Source of the DNA: Dinochytrium kinnereticum
Taxonomy: Eukaryota; Chytridiomycota; Chytridiomycetes; Chytridiales; Chytridiaceae
Assembly: GCA_027604005.1 (NCBI GenBank)
Contig: JADGJT010000061.1
Location: 16,117-80,116 of the forward strand
Reading direction: 5' to 3'
DNA: 64,000 nucleotides
In this document: positions 1 to 11,800 of the stretch, one piece after another
Layout: each line of letters opens with the position of its first letter
How positions within the stretch are numbered: the first letter of the stretch is position 1
Notes under the pieces: model-generated
Seen by the model: only the letters and a program-made list of their open reading frames with translations
The model's database searches: none
Told to the model about the DNA's origin: nothing
Translations under genes and position numbers: made by a program

Positions 1-3000
1 TATTCAAGCGGTTTTTTTGAGGACATACATATCCGATGCATCAGGTCTGTTTGAATGAGGCTGATGTGAGGAAGAAGGTCGCGTTGAAACTTCCGGCTGA
101 AGGTAATGGGGAAGGGTTGGAGGATGTTCCAGTCTGTTTTCAAAAAAAAAAAAAAAATGAAGAAAGAAAGAAGGAAGGACATGAGGGCAGGGAAATGTGT
201 GATTAGCAATCAGTGCTATTTTTTTAAATGTAAACAGGGGGGTTTTTAAATTTCATCTTGTTTTGTCATCTTCTTTGCAAGCATTGCGTTCTAGAAAAAT
301 GCAGATTCGCAACTCACCGTCAACCTCCAACCCAAGATCCACGTCTCTCTCCTTCGCGATTCTCAGTTCCCGGATCTCAATTCTCCCAACCTCCATTTCA
401 ACCTCCATCTCTTTGAACAAAAACAACGGCTGACCTTCCTCCGCCCTTTTGAGTCCATTCTCATCAATTGCCTCCTTCCTCGCTTCTACCTCTCTATCAA
501 GAAAATCCCCAATGAGGTGAATTGAAGAAGAAGAATCTTGAGGGGTTTCGATGGTATTGATAAAGTTTTCGAACAGTGTTTGACTGTTTTGAGCCAACTC
601 GAAAGCCTATTTTTGGTTTTGTAAATGAACAGAGAGCTTGATCAGGCCTTTATCTAATTTCTTTCATAGGGTGATTTATGCAATTGGCTTACCCTCACAG
701 GATCGAGATGTCGTAAAAGGTCCATACACTTTCCTCCTATCAATATACTCTCGATAACCCCTTTCAGAATTCGTGGAACCTTTTCAAGAACCCTGTACCG
801 AGTCTGCCAAAACTCTATATCCGAGAAGGTCACAGTGGAGTTTCTAAATGAAAAAAACCAAAAAAGAAAACAAGAGATGCGAGAGGAAGAGAGTCGTCGA
901 ATTAGAGTACAAGAAAGAAAAAACAGTAACAACAAACCCACGACTGATTTAATAAGAATAAATAGAAAATAACGAAAAAAATAATAACACAATCCGGAAA
1001 CGAACCTCTCTATACACAACCCAATCACCTCACAACCCCCAACAACACGATTGCCACCAAACCACCTGCCAAACTCAGAAAAGCAAGGTCTAATAACCTC
1101 CCCCAGCAACCCCCTAAATATGACCTCCCTCCTTCCCGCTCCGCCCCTTAATACCTCCTCAAAAATCTTATCCAAAATCAAAAGCGCTAAATCATCTCCC
1201 TCACAAGCAGTCCTATCCGCTACCGCCTTGGCAATTCCAGATTGATTTAAAAACGAGTCTAGCTCCTGAATTGCGTAGGACTTTGTGGACAGGTCGTGAA
1301 GGAAGGAGAGAAGGGTTGAGGGTGTAGGGAGGTTCTGAGTGAAGTGCATAAGGTGGGTTCGGAGGACTGTTGCAAGCGTGTGAAGGATTGTATGAGGAAG
1401 GGTGGGGTTTGGGGTTTGGGGTGGAGATGTGGATCTTTCAAAGTTATTTTTTAAATTTTTGGTTGTTAATAGGGTTTATTTTATAAATATTGGTATACCT
1501 CATGATAAAATATTCGAGTCTTTTAATCTTATTTCCGACTTCCGCGACGGGTTCAAGCATTCTCAACAGTGTGCGATGTGATGTGTGTTTCAATGACACG
1601 TTTGGCGTTGGCTGTTTTTAAAAGAAATTACATTACATCCTTTGCTTTATACAGAAGAAGAAAAAAAGTAATAACGATTTTACGGCCATTTTATGAAGCT
1701 TACGTGAATGTTACCGTCGTTATTGGAAGAAAAAATCTCTGAAGGAAAACCGGCGCAAACGGACAAACACTCGCGAAGGATATCGGACTCCGCGATGTAG
1801 ATTGTTGGAGTGACAGGGACTGAGAAGAAGGCCCGGTTGGTGCTTTGCTCGGCTGCGAGAGCTGGGCCTATTTGGAGAGAAGATAGATCCCGTGGTTATT
1901 GCTTTTTTTTTGCGCGAGATGAGTGAAAAGTAGATAAGATGCATACTAAGCGAGCTCGGATCATCAATAATGGACCCAAAATAGATAGGATATGTAAGGT
2001 TTAGATCAGGACGAGGGCCAGTATGCTGACGCCAGTACTGAGTTGGGAGATAGGATCGCAACTCGTTCGCGTCCAGAATCAGAGAAAATGCGTCATCATC
2101 CTCCTCGTCGAGAAAAGTTTCCGAGACGTCAGAGACAAAAAGCGTCGTATCAGGATCCTGAGTCTCATCAGCAGTATTCTCATCCTTTTCCCATAAAGAG
2201 GAATATAATAAACCATGAGAATTCATTCCAAACCAGCCCTACGCAAAACTCACCGCCTGCGTGCCGACCTCTGCATCACTAGCATCCGTTTCCCTATCAG
2301 TATCGTAAAAAGAGCTCTGTTCATCGTCCAGGCTACAGTTCCAATGATCTCCTTCTAACGGATCCTCTTGCACAATCAAGTCCCACAATTCTGCAGTGGT
2401 CATCTCTGCACGATCGGGACGGGGCTCGTATTTTTCTTTCAAAGGTGATGAAGAGAGGAGAAGGAGGAGTTTCAGGACATCGTGAATCTACATATGTTAT
2501 TTTGTTTGTTTCTGTTATTGAAAGGAAACGCTAATAATACGTATATGTGGGTGCTTACCCTGAAATCGTCAAATGAGGATTTCCGGATCGCAATGGCTCT
2601 TTTGAAAAGCGTCTTCAAGGAGTCTGCCTTGAGTGAGTCGCCAAACAGGTCAAACTTTTCGACCAGGCTGTGGGAAAGTGGCATCAATAAAAAAACAAAC
2701 AGGAACAAACAGGTTGCAAGACAGTGAAACGATGTGGATGCTGGGTTTTGGTCAACCACCCTTCATACGACGCCTCGACCTTTTTCTCGTCTGTTGAGGG
2801 ATGCGCATGGACGGCAGAGAAAGCGGCCAAGGCAAATGCCGAGCAGGCATCAAAGTTTTCCTCGCCGGGCTGTGATGTTTTGCGGATGGTGTTAGCGAGC
2901 GCATGGTGGTGAAGAGGGAAGGGATGCAGCATGCCTTGAAAGCGGTGCATCGCTGGACCAGACGCAGGGTCAGCGATGTGATGAGGGGAGCAGCAGCAGC

Positions 3001-3063
3001 AGCAGCAGCAGCAGGTGAGGCAGAGGATGCAGCAGCGTGGGAAATGTTCTCACGCACTGTCAT
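1..3063 (-). CDS. TUBGCP5: Gamma-tubulin complex component 5-like protein, 3' end outside the window
   Basis: Multi-exon minus-strand gene, probably a subunit of the gamma-tubulin ring complex that nucleates microtubules. Exons that read as GCP5 in order are: an N-terminal segment below 2950 (FDACSAFALAAF), an acidic segment near 2442-2260 (ELWDLIVQEDPLEGDHW), ELRSYLPTQYW near 2040, ESDILRECLSVCAGFPSEIF near 1790-1730, a short exon near 1495-1555, a helical block from 1430 to about 1010 ending EVIRPCFSEFGRWF, the block FWQTRYRVLEKVPRILKG with ILIGGKCMDLLRHL near 810-700, an exon 318-606, and a last visible exon below 135 (ITFSRKFQ). The last two resemble the GCP core 'WPVDIVIS' region. The start is uncertain: ATG at 2950 keeps the conserved frame, while one at 3063 opens with an alanine run coded by a CAG/CTG repeat. 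Divergent from the acyl-CoA oxidase gene. GCP6 or another GCP paralogue is possible. Confidence 0.62.
2991..3014. repeat. (CAG)8 trinucleotide repeat
   Basis: Eight perfect CAG units on the plus strand (CTG on the minus strand), at the 5' end of the GCP5-like gene. Read from the possible upstream ATG at 3063 it codes for a run of alanines. It may instead lie in the 5' leader. Confidence 0.9.
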
Positions 3064-3472
3064 TTGCAGTGATAATCAATAATGATATGACATGCGGTTG
3101 GTTGGTTGGTTACAGTAATTTGTTCAGTGTTATTTTGTTCAGTGCAGGTTAAATGTCCGAACATGTCCATGCATATTATTATTTATTTTATTATTAATAT
3201 GAAAAATAAGAATAATAATTTGTGCATTATTAATAATAATAAATAAATAATAAATTAATTATTATTATTATTATAACAAAAGAGGCGGAAGCACACCCAA
3301 TAATAAAACTGACAACTCCGTTCGTGCCGTGTGTGATGATGATCAAGTGACTGATAATCGGCTGCTTTTATTCTCACACACACGCGAATCCACCTACTCA
3401 TCCATCCATCCATCCATCCATCCTCTCTGGCTGATCCCAACCCAACGACCCCACCCCACCCACCACCGCACC
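3064..3472. other. Divergent intergenic region with AT-rich and ATCC microsatellites
   Basis: Lies between the 5' ends of the GCP5-like gene and the acyl-CoA oxidase gene, so it should hold both promoters. It contains an ATT/AAT-rich low-complexity tract at about 3176-3275 and a perfect (ATCC)n run at about 3399-3423, followed by a C-rich pyrimidine stretch just before the acyl-CoA oxidase ATG. No coding signal is seen. Confidence 0.7.
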
Positions 3473-6400
3473 ATGCACAGGATCACCGCTCTCACCGCCC
3501 ATCTCTCTCGCAGCCTCACCGACCATGCCGTTGCTGCTCTCAACCACACCTCTGCCCATGCCGCTGAAGAGGTTGGACCTCCCCATGCACATGATCTCTC
3601 GCTTCACATCCCTCCCTCGCTCAGCATTAACACTCAATCAAAGGACCCCGTGAGGCAGCCCATGCTTGACATTGCAAGGGAGCGAATGGCAACTTCATTC
3701 TCAATCAGGGACATGAGGGTTCTTCTGGACGGGGGAGACAAGCTGGCAAGGGCAAGGGTGAGTGATGAGTCTCCATGTTTTCTCAAACCAACTACTTCTC
3801 ATATCATTTCCTTTGAAAGGAACTCGCCTACCTCCTCATCCAGCGCGATCCAATTCTCTCCTTTACCGATGGCCATCCTTTTGATCTTACTCGTAAGGAG
3901 AGCCGTGAAAAGTGAGTTGATGATGACTTTCTCTTTTCATTTTCTTATTTGGGCTGACTGGTTTGGGCGAATAGAACCATGGCACAGGTCCGCCGATTCG
4001 TAGAGATTCAGAGGTCATTGAAGGACGAGGATCTTAAAAAGGCGTTCTTTGTTGCCGTTTGGTAAGGGCTTGCACTCCATGTGCGTGCTGACTCTTTTCT
4101 CATCCAGTGAGCTTTCGGAGAGCTTGAACATGCGCTTGTATGTTCATGAAATGCTCTACAGAACTTCTATCGAGTTGTTTGGGACTGAGGAGCAAAAGGC
4201 TAAGCTTCTTCCTGACGTTGAGAAGTACAATGTCATTGGGTCCTTTGCCATGGTGCGGTATTCTCCGTTGCTTTAATATCGTGTTTCCACACTCAACTAA
4301 CTTATCCGCATCTTTTCTGCTTGTTAAGACTGAGCTTGGACATAGGTGGGCTATTGAATAACATGTTATTTCTCAAAGTTTATTGACAATGCCTTCCCTG
4401 TCCTCTTAGCTCCTCTCTCCGCGACCTCGAAACCACCGCTACCTTGGACCTCGAGACCGACGAATGGGTCATCCACAGCCCATCTCTTACCTCCACGAAA
4501 TGGTGGATCGGCATGGTGGGCCAAACCGCCACACATACGGGTAAATCAGAATCCGAAACCCTTTCTTCAAACAAAGCATTGAGCTAACACAATCTCTCAC
4601 CTCTCCTCCTTCCGCAAAATTATAGTCATGGTCTCTCAGACAGTAGTTAACCAAAAGAATATTGGCCTAAACTGGTTCATCCTGCCCCTTCGCGACCCTC
4701 AATCCGGTCGCTTGCTCCCCGGCATTACTTGTGGAGATATTGGAGCCAAAGCAGGGAGGAACGGGCTTGATAATGGGTGGATTCAGGTCACTCAGGCGAG
4801 GATCCCGAGGACGAATATGCTGATGAAGTGGTGTCAAGTCGACAAAGATGGTGGGGTTGTGGAGCCGCCGCATCCAGCTGTTGTGTGAGTTCTTTTCCTT
4901 TCTTTTCTTTCTGGGGGGCGGAGGTATATTGGCGTGCGGGCTTCCATTTCAGAGATTAAGGGAGTGCATTGTCCCATGGCGTTGAGTTGAATAAGGGACT
5001 AACGCCTGTATTCTCCACCTTTTTTTTATATTGTTGTCCAGGTATGCCACCCTTATCCCTGAACGACTCAGCGTTCTTCCTGGAATTCGCAGCATGTGTG
5101 GTCAAGCCCTTACTATTGCTGCGCGATATGGAGTCGCCCGGAGGTAAAAGAAAAAAGGAGGGCTGTTTTTAAACTTTTCTTTCTCCTATACTTTTGAACT
5201 ATAGGCAAGGAAGCACCAACCAGCAGATTATTGACTACCAAGCTCAGCAGGTTAATATCGTGCCTGCTGTTGCTGGAATCTATGTCTTGATTTTTGCGGA
5301 GAAGTGAGTTGGTTATTTATCGTTTTTATATCACTTTCAATATCGCTTTCCCTTAAATTCCGACAACAACCCTCCCTTCTTACACGTTTTCTGCTGAAGT
5401 ATCAACGCTCTCAGTTTTCCTAACCTACCCGCCTTTCTTAACCCCCCACCTTAAAAACCACACCATCAGAAAAGTCATGGCTTATTGGCGTACCTGCCAA
5501 ACTCTCGCCTCGGAAAACCCAATGGAATACATGACCTCCCTCCCTGATATTCACGCGGTTTCAGCAGGTATCAAAGCTGCAACCACGTGGTGGGGTGCCT
5601 TTGTGCTTGAGAATTGTCGACGCGCTTGCGGTGGTCATGCCTACAGCGCTTACAATGCTATCGCGGGACATATTGGAGATTGGGGAGTTATGACAACGGG
5701 AGGGGGGGATAATTTCCCAATGGCGCAACAGTGTGCGGTGAGTCTCCTTTCTTTCTTTCATCGGAGGGGTTTGTAGAGTAGCTGTGCTTTTTCTGGGGAA
5801 AGGGGGATGATTGTCCTAAAGAAAACTGAAGAGGCTTTTTTGGTGTGAGGGGTTGTTGATGTAGTAGTGTTCAATGCCGTCAACTTTCCCCCCCTTCTTC
5901 TTTTTCTATCTTACACCAACTCCTACCACAACGACATATCTAATTTCAATCCTTATCATTTTCTCATAGCGCTACGTTCTCTCCTGCGTTCAGCGTGGTA
6001 TTAAAGGGAAGAAGAACGTGGGCTCAGCAAAGTTCCTTCAAAACGCTCCCGCTATTCTAAACCAGAAGGAGTTTGCATTTAAGTCGGCTGACTTTAAGAA
6101 ACTTGAAACTTACGTGGACTTGTTTTCATATTTAATTGTGAAGATGGTGAGGGGATTTTTAAAGTTTTCGTTTGCTTTGTTTTTTTAAGATAGGTATTTA
6201 ACAGCACCATTTTCGTTTTTTGCGCAGTCGGTGAGGATCAGCGCGAAACTTGCTGCGGTGGATAAATCTCGGTTTGATGACGTTTGGAATGCGAACATGG
6301 TTGAACTTATCCAGCTGAGGTATTGCCAGACTTCCCTATTTTTCCCCTTTACCCCCAAATCCCAAACATGCTTACTTCTCCTTTATAAATCAAAAACCAC

Positions 6401-7051
6401 CTAACATAATCTATACCCTTTTGCAGTCATATCTACACTTTCCGCTACATCTTCACCCTATTTACTGAAACTCTGAAAGAGGTAGCGGCCAATCCAGCCA
6501 CTGCTGGTCTTGTTGAACCTCTTCATGCTTGTGGTGCACTGTTTGCCGGGGATGTGCTTAGAAGAGACTTTTTGGATGTTTGCTTGGAGGAGAAGGTATT
6601 TGGGCCCCAGGATGTAGGGAGTTTTAGGAGCGGGATCTTTGGGATGGTTGGGGAGGTGAGGAAGGAGGTTATTGGGTTGACGGATGGTGAGTGCTTTTGT
6701 TTTCAGCTTCTTCTCTTTTTTTTTTGGCTTATGTTTCTTTTTGTTTTGTTATCTATGCTTTACGAGTTTGGTGTTGGGTTGAAAGAGATGTTTATTTTTT
6801 CGGCCTTGAGCTTTTTGTTCTTTTTTTTTGTTTATTGGTTCTGAATATGAGATAACCCATTTCTCTGCTCCTTTTTTTTTCACTTCTTCTAAACAGCCTG
6901 GGGATTCCCTGACTTTATCGTCAAAGCCCCGATTGGAAGGTACGACGGCGACATCTACACCTCCCTTTTTGAAACCGTCACGCGTGCCCCCGACTGTTTC
7001 CACACGCCTTACTTTGATGCAGAGATCAAGCCTCTTCTTTCCTCAAAGTAG
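3473..7051 (+). CDS. ACOX: Acyl-CoA oxidase (peroxisomal), probable PTS2 import signal
   Basis: FAD-dependent enzyme of the first step of peroxisomal beta-oxidation: acyl-CoA plus O2 gives trans-2-enoyl-CoA and H2O2. About a dozen exons splice to a full ACOX: N-terminal alpha domain (ELAYLLIQRDPILSF; ELSESLNMRLYVHEM), a middle beta domain (TKWWIGMVGQTATHT; GLNWFILPLRDPQSG; CGDIGAKAGRNGLDNG), then the C-terminal alpha domain with the characteristic RRACGGHAYSAYN and TTGGGDNFPMAQQ. The start ATG at 3473 gives MHRITALTAHL, in which residues 3-11 fit the PTS2 consensus (R-I, five residues, H-L). The protein ends in -SSK, so there is no PTS1. The first exon ends at 3757 in phase 0. COQ9 follows on the same strand 220 bp downstream. 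Confidence 0.93.
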
Positions 7052-7056
7052 ATTTT

Positions 7057-7062
7057 AATAAA
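7057..7062 (+). terminator. AATAAA polyadenylation signal after acyl-CoA oxidase
   Basis: Perfect AATAAA hexamer 6 nt after the TAG stop of the acyl-CoA oxidase gene. Its use is inferred from position only. Confidence 0.45.
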
Positions 7063-7271
7063 CGAGGATTAATGGTCACCATTGTCTCCTCCTGACAGGC
7101 AGTTGCAACACAGCTAGAGGGGCAGCGCCTCGCCTGCAGGTCTATTTGCATCAGTAAACCTGTTTAGTAGCGTTTCCACCCAAGCGCCGCTGGCAAACGC
7201 CAGGTTAGCTGTCGCTATGGATGATAACCGTCCCAAAAAATTGTCTGAGAAAAAGACTTGAAAAAAAAGGA

Positions 7272-8534
7272 ATGGCGATCGCATGCTTCCGAAGGCTCAG
7301 GCCAGTTCACCTCCCTGCTGGAGGCCGATGCCAACATACCACTACCAACCACGGTCCCGCTTACGACATTAATCTAGGCAATGCATGGAGAGGCCGTGGC
7401 ACTCAATTTGACTGGCGATCGTGAGCATTCTTCCCAACCATTGGTCTTCATCTGTCGTTTACTTATCCCTATTATCGTAAAAGGACCTCACCGCAGTCAC
7501 GCATCCTCGCAGCTTCGTTGCCGTATGTGAAAGAATATGGATGGACAAAGGATGCGCTTGGGATGGGGGCAAAGAGTTTGGGGTTGTCGAGTAGTGCTGC
7601 GGGGGTTTTTGAGAGGGGGGGTGTTGAGGTTGTTGAGTATTTTGTTAGGAGGACTACGGGGGAGGTAAGAGAGGAGATGGAAGGCTTGGAGTTGGATAAG
7701 TGCGTTTTATTTTTTTTTTCTTCTTTTGAGGTCTTTTTCTTTTTTTATTTTGGGAGAGTTGTTGCTTTGATTTGTATTTGTGTGGTGGGAGTGTTTTTTC
7801 TTGGTGATGGTGAATGCTTCTGGCTGACTTTTTTTCTGATGTTGATATCGCGTATTTCATTTTCATATAGGATGAAGGTCACCCAGAAGGTTCGGACAGG
7901 GGTCTTGATGAGGCTGGAGAAGCTCAAACCTTACGTCAAGAGGTGGCCCGAGGTGAGAGTGCTTTGCTGAAAGCCCATCATGATTCTCAAATATCACTTT
8001 TTATCTCGGATAAAAAAGGCACTGGCTTTGATGGCTCAACCACAAAACGCACCAACCGCATTATGCAACCTTGGCGAATTAGTTGACGAGATTTGGTACA
8101 CTGCTGGAGACCGATCGGTTGATGTGAGTGACATTCCTTCCCGTCCGGGATGCAATTTAAAATGGTATTGTGTAGATGAACTGGTACAGCAAACGCGCTC
8201 TCCTCGCTGGTGTTTACACGTCAACAGGTTTAAGATTTTTTTTAAAGACTTTGTTTTCTGACCATTAGCATGTAGAGTTGTTTATGACTCAAGACCAGTC
8301 CCCGAATTTTGTGGAGACAGAAAAGTTTCTTGATAGACGACTTCAGGATGTTGCAGTGATTGGGAAGACGGCTGGGGAGGTGAAGAATATTGTCAACTTC
8401 TCAGTGTCAACGTTTGCGGGAATTTTGAGATCCGTGAGTGGTCTGGTTTGCGCTTCCTCGTTTCTTCGTCACTGATAATTTACATTACAAATCCTTTTTT
8501 CATTGGGGTTTTGCAGCAGGGGATTAAGATTTGA
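7272..8534 (+). CDS. COQ9: COQ9, ubiquinone biosynthesis lipid-binding protein
   Basis: Mitochondrial lipid-binding protein that supports COQ7 hydroxylation in coenzyme Q synthesis. Seven exons join in frame: 7272-7420, 7484-7699, 7871-7952, 8019-8123, 8176-8227, 8276-8433 and 8517-8534, giving 259 aa. The N-terminus MAIACFRRLRPVHLPAGG is basic and acid-free, as a mitochondrial presequence should be. The conserved COQ9 core is clear: RILAASLPYVKEYGWTKDAL, KSLGLSSSAAGVF, the hallmark LVDEIWYTAGDRSVD, MNWYSKRALLAGVY, then TELFMTQDQSPNF. An in-frame ATG at 7221 would add 17 residues including several lysines; 7272 was preferred because it starts directly with the presequence. Confidence 0.93.
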
Positions 8535-8804
8535 GCGATCCCTTGCTCTTTTCTCCAATTCTTTTTTCGGTAGCAGCTGCTGCTCAAAAAAGTGTCTTTT
8601 CCTACTGAACGTCGCGTACCGACATCCGCACCTCCGCCAAAGTATTCGCAGCATGCTTTTGATGCATTGCTGGTCTCCATCCCTTGCAGCCTTCATTGTG
8701 ATATAGTAAACACTAAAAACAAAGTGCGTCCATCCATCCCAATACCCAGATCAATTTTTCCAGCGCAAAAAACTGGCTGTGGATGAAATTCATGATCTGA
8801 GAGG

Positions 8805-11800
8805 ATGATACACCGAGAACAGAAGGTAGTAAATAAGCCAACCTACAACACCGCAACTTCCCTCAGCATTAAAAATACATTCCAACCTAACCCGTATCGT
8901 TGTTGCATCAAAAAAATAACTATTGTTAAAGCTCGCCGCTGCAAAGCGGAAGCTCAAGAAATTCCAAGAAGCTCGCAACGCTTCTACATCCACTCCCTAC
9001 TCCGGTACTCCAGAAGCAGGATCACCCATTGTCACGCCTGAGGGATCGTCAGCATCCCTTGAAGGCATCCCTATTTCAGCAGGGAGGTTTGGAGGGAGTT
9101 TGGATGATACCAGAAGGGGTTCGGTGGAACTTGCCGCGGGGTTCCACTCCGAACACGGGTTGAATAGTGGGGATGATCGAGGAGGAAGGGGCGAGGAGTT
9201 TGTAGGAGTTGGCGGGGCTTCTGTTGGATCGATTATTGATTTTGGAGGAGGAGATGGGTTGGTGGAGGGGTGGGTTCCTTCTTGCAATGGTTTTTCTTGT
9301 TACTTCTTTTCTTCTGAGCTTTCCCTTTTGGTGGATTTATAGGCCCGGAAGTCTTCCTACTATCTCTCCGAGAAAGATGCAAGTAAATACTGCGACCAAA
9401 CTTCCGGTAGGACCTTTTTGTCTTAGACATACATCTCCGTTTTATTTTTCTGTTGGTTGGATGCTGACCTCTTTTTTGATTAGTCTCTTCGTCGGAATTC
9501 AAAGGCTAGCCCTACGCGGGTGAGCCCTACCAACAGACATGTTAGGCGATTAAGTGCGGCGATGCGAGTGAGTTTTCTTGACATGCAATTATATCTCTAT
9601 CAATTACTTGTCTTTTGTAATTAATCCCATGCCTCTCCAGCCTGACCAAGACGACGAGAACATGTCAGCAGATGATCTGCGTAGTCACAAGAATTTTCTT
9701 CAAACGAATGTCAACGCCCTCATCACTGAGAACAACTCCTTATTGGAAAGGATAAAGGAATTGGAATCGGAGGGACGGACTCATCAGACTGAACGGGCGG
9801 CGTCTGCATCTCATTTGGAACACCTTGAGCAATCGCTTGCTGATGTCACGAGTCAGTTGCAGGGGAAGGTCGCGGAGGTATCTGCCTTGCAGACCACTTT
9901 GGATGAGGTCGTTAGGGAGAAGGTTGATCTTGCTAAAAGGGTGACGGAGCTTGAGGAGGCTTCTGTGTCTGGTGTTGTGAGAGCGGGTGAAGAGTCTATG
10001 GTTGATCAGACTGTGGTGATGGAGTTGGAGGCGACTGTGGCAACTTTGACGGCTGAGAGGCAGTCATTACAAGAGGATTTGACGCAGAAAAACTCATTGC
10101 TAGATGTCGCGCAGGCTCGTGTTGTGGAACTTGAGAGTCAGATCACTTTTGCTGCTGGATCAGCTGGTGAGGTTAGCGTCTCTACCGACGCGGAGGCTGA
10201 GGAGAAGATTCGCGGGTTGGAGGAGAGGATTGAGACGCTTGAGAAGGAGAAAGCTCAGCTTGAGATGCATGTTGAAGATGCTGCTACTCCCACTGCGGAG
10301 AGAGTCGCTGCGGCAGAAGATCTTCGCCTGCAGAGCGAATCTCTGCGATTCACTCTGGCTGAACAGACTGAGGAGATTGCCAGACTGAAAGCTGACCTTG
10401 AGAAGTCCAACGCGATTCAGATACCTGCAGGAGACGACGAGGCATTGTCTCGGCGGTGTTTGGAGTTAGAGGAGAAGCTGGCGACTCTATCGAGCGAACA
10501 CTCGGAGACTGAGTTGAAACTCTTGCAATCTCTTCAGGAGGTCGTCGAGTGTCGGGCAAGTCTTGAGGCTTCACTTGCGGAGCGGACTGGACTATTCAAT
10601 ACTTTGGAGTCGACGAGACGGGAGGGTGACGCTGAGAAAATGCAGTTCGAGGAGAGGATTGCGGGGCTTGTTGCTGAGGTTGATGAAGGCCGAAAGAGAG
10701 AGGTTCATCTTCATGTTGAGGAAAAGAGGCTCAATGCTCTGGTTCTGAAGACAGAGGAGGAAGTTGCTAGGCTTAGTGTTTTGGTTCAGGAACAAGAGGA
10801 GGAGATTGCAAGACTAAAGAGGGAGATTGAGCTTAAAGTCTTGTCTGAATCCTCGCAAGCGGGCCTTGCTCAGGATCAGGTTGTTAGCCTTCGAAAGGAG
10901 CTTGAGGTTCTTAGGGAGGAGAATGTAGAACTGAGTAAAGCTAGACTGCAGCTTGTGGCCTCAAATGAACAGTTAAATGCGGAGCTTAGGGAGACAAAGG
11001 ATGCTCTTCAGGCTGAGACGGCTAGGCTTGCCGATGCCCTTGAACAGACTTCACAGGAGAGGGAGCAGGTGACTGAGGGTCATGCCGCTTTTGTCGCCCA
11101 GGCAAAGGAAGCTTTGATGAATCTTCAGAAAGATAAAGAGCTGCTTTTGGAGGAGAATGAGAAGCTAAAGGAGGTTGGGACTTCTGTTGTTAATGATCGC
11201 CTTCGACTGGAGGAAGAGAATGAAGGACTCTTGAATGAGGTTGAGAGCATTCAGGCTGTTAATGAGAGCTTAAAGGCTTCGAACGATGAGTTCGCACTTT
11301 ACGTTGAAACTCTAAAGGAGGAAGTGCTGACTTTGCAAGGGCAAACGGAAAAGATGCGGGAGGCTGGAGTGGCCGTGCTTGAGATCAAGAGGAAGCTCGA
11401 GGAGGAGAATGAGGAGCTGGTAAATCAGATCGCAACTCTTCGTGAGGCTGGTGCTGCTCTTGTTACTGATAGGATAAAGCTGGAGGAAGAGGCGGACAGT
11501 CTTGCGGCTCAACTTGATGAGTTAAATGCAAAGTACGCTGAGGCTCTTCGGGAGAAGGATGATTTGGGGGATACGAAAGGCGAGGCTGAAATGAAGATCC
11601 AGGAGCTCTCATCGAGGCTTGAAAAGGAGATATCAGACGCCAAGACTGCCAAGCAAGAGTCTCGGGAGTTGCAGGAGAGGTTAACTAGCGATATTCAGGA
11701 GCTCGTCGATTCTCTTCGTAATATTACTGAGCAAAACTCTGACTTAAAGACCGAGATAAGGATCTTGCAAGAGGATAGGGATAAATCTATCGCAGAGCTT

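Noticed and set aside
1051..1441. Proline-rich plus-strand frame and an alternative minus-strand frame over the GCP5-like gene
   Set aside because: The other minus frame (ILHTLATVLRTHLMHFTQ) continues into conserved GCP helices, so these are shadows.
3176..3275. AT-rich ATT/AAT tract considered as an origin or matrix-attachment element
   Set aside because: It is simple-sequence DNA in a promoter region with no further supporting motif.
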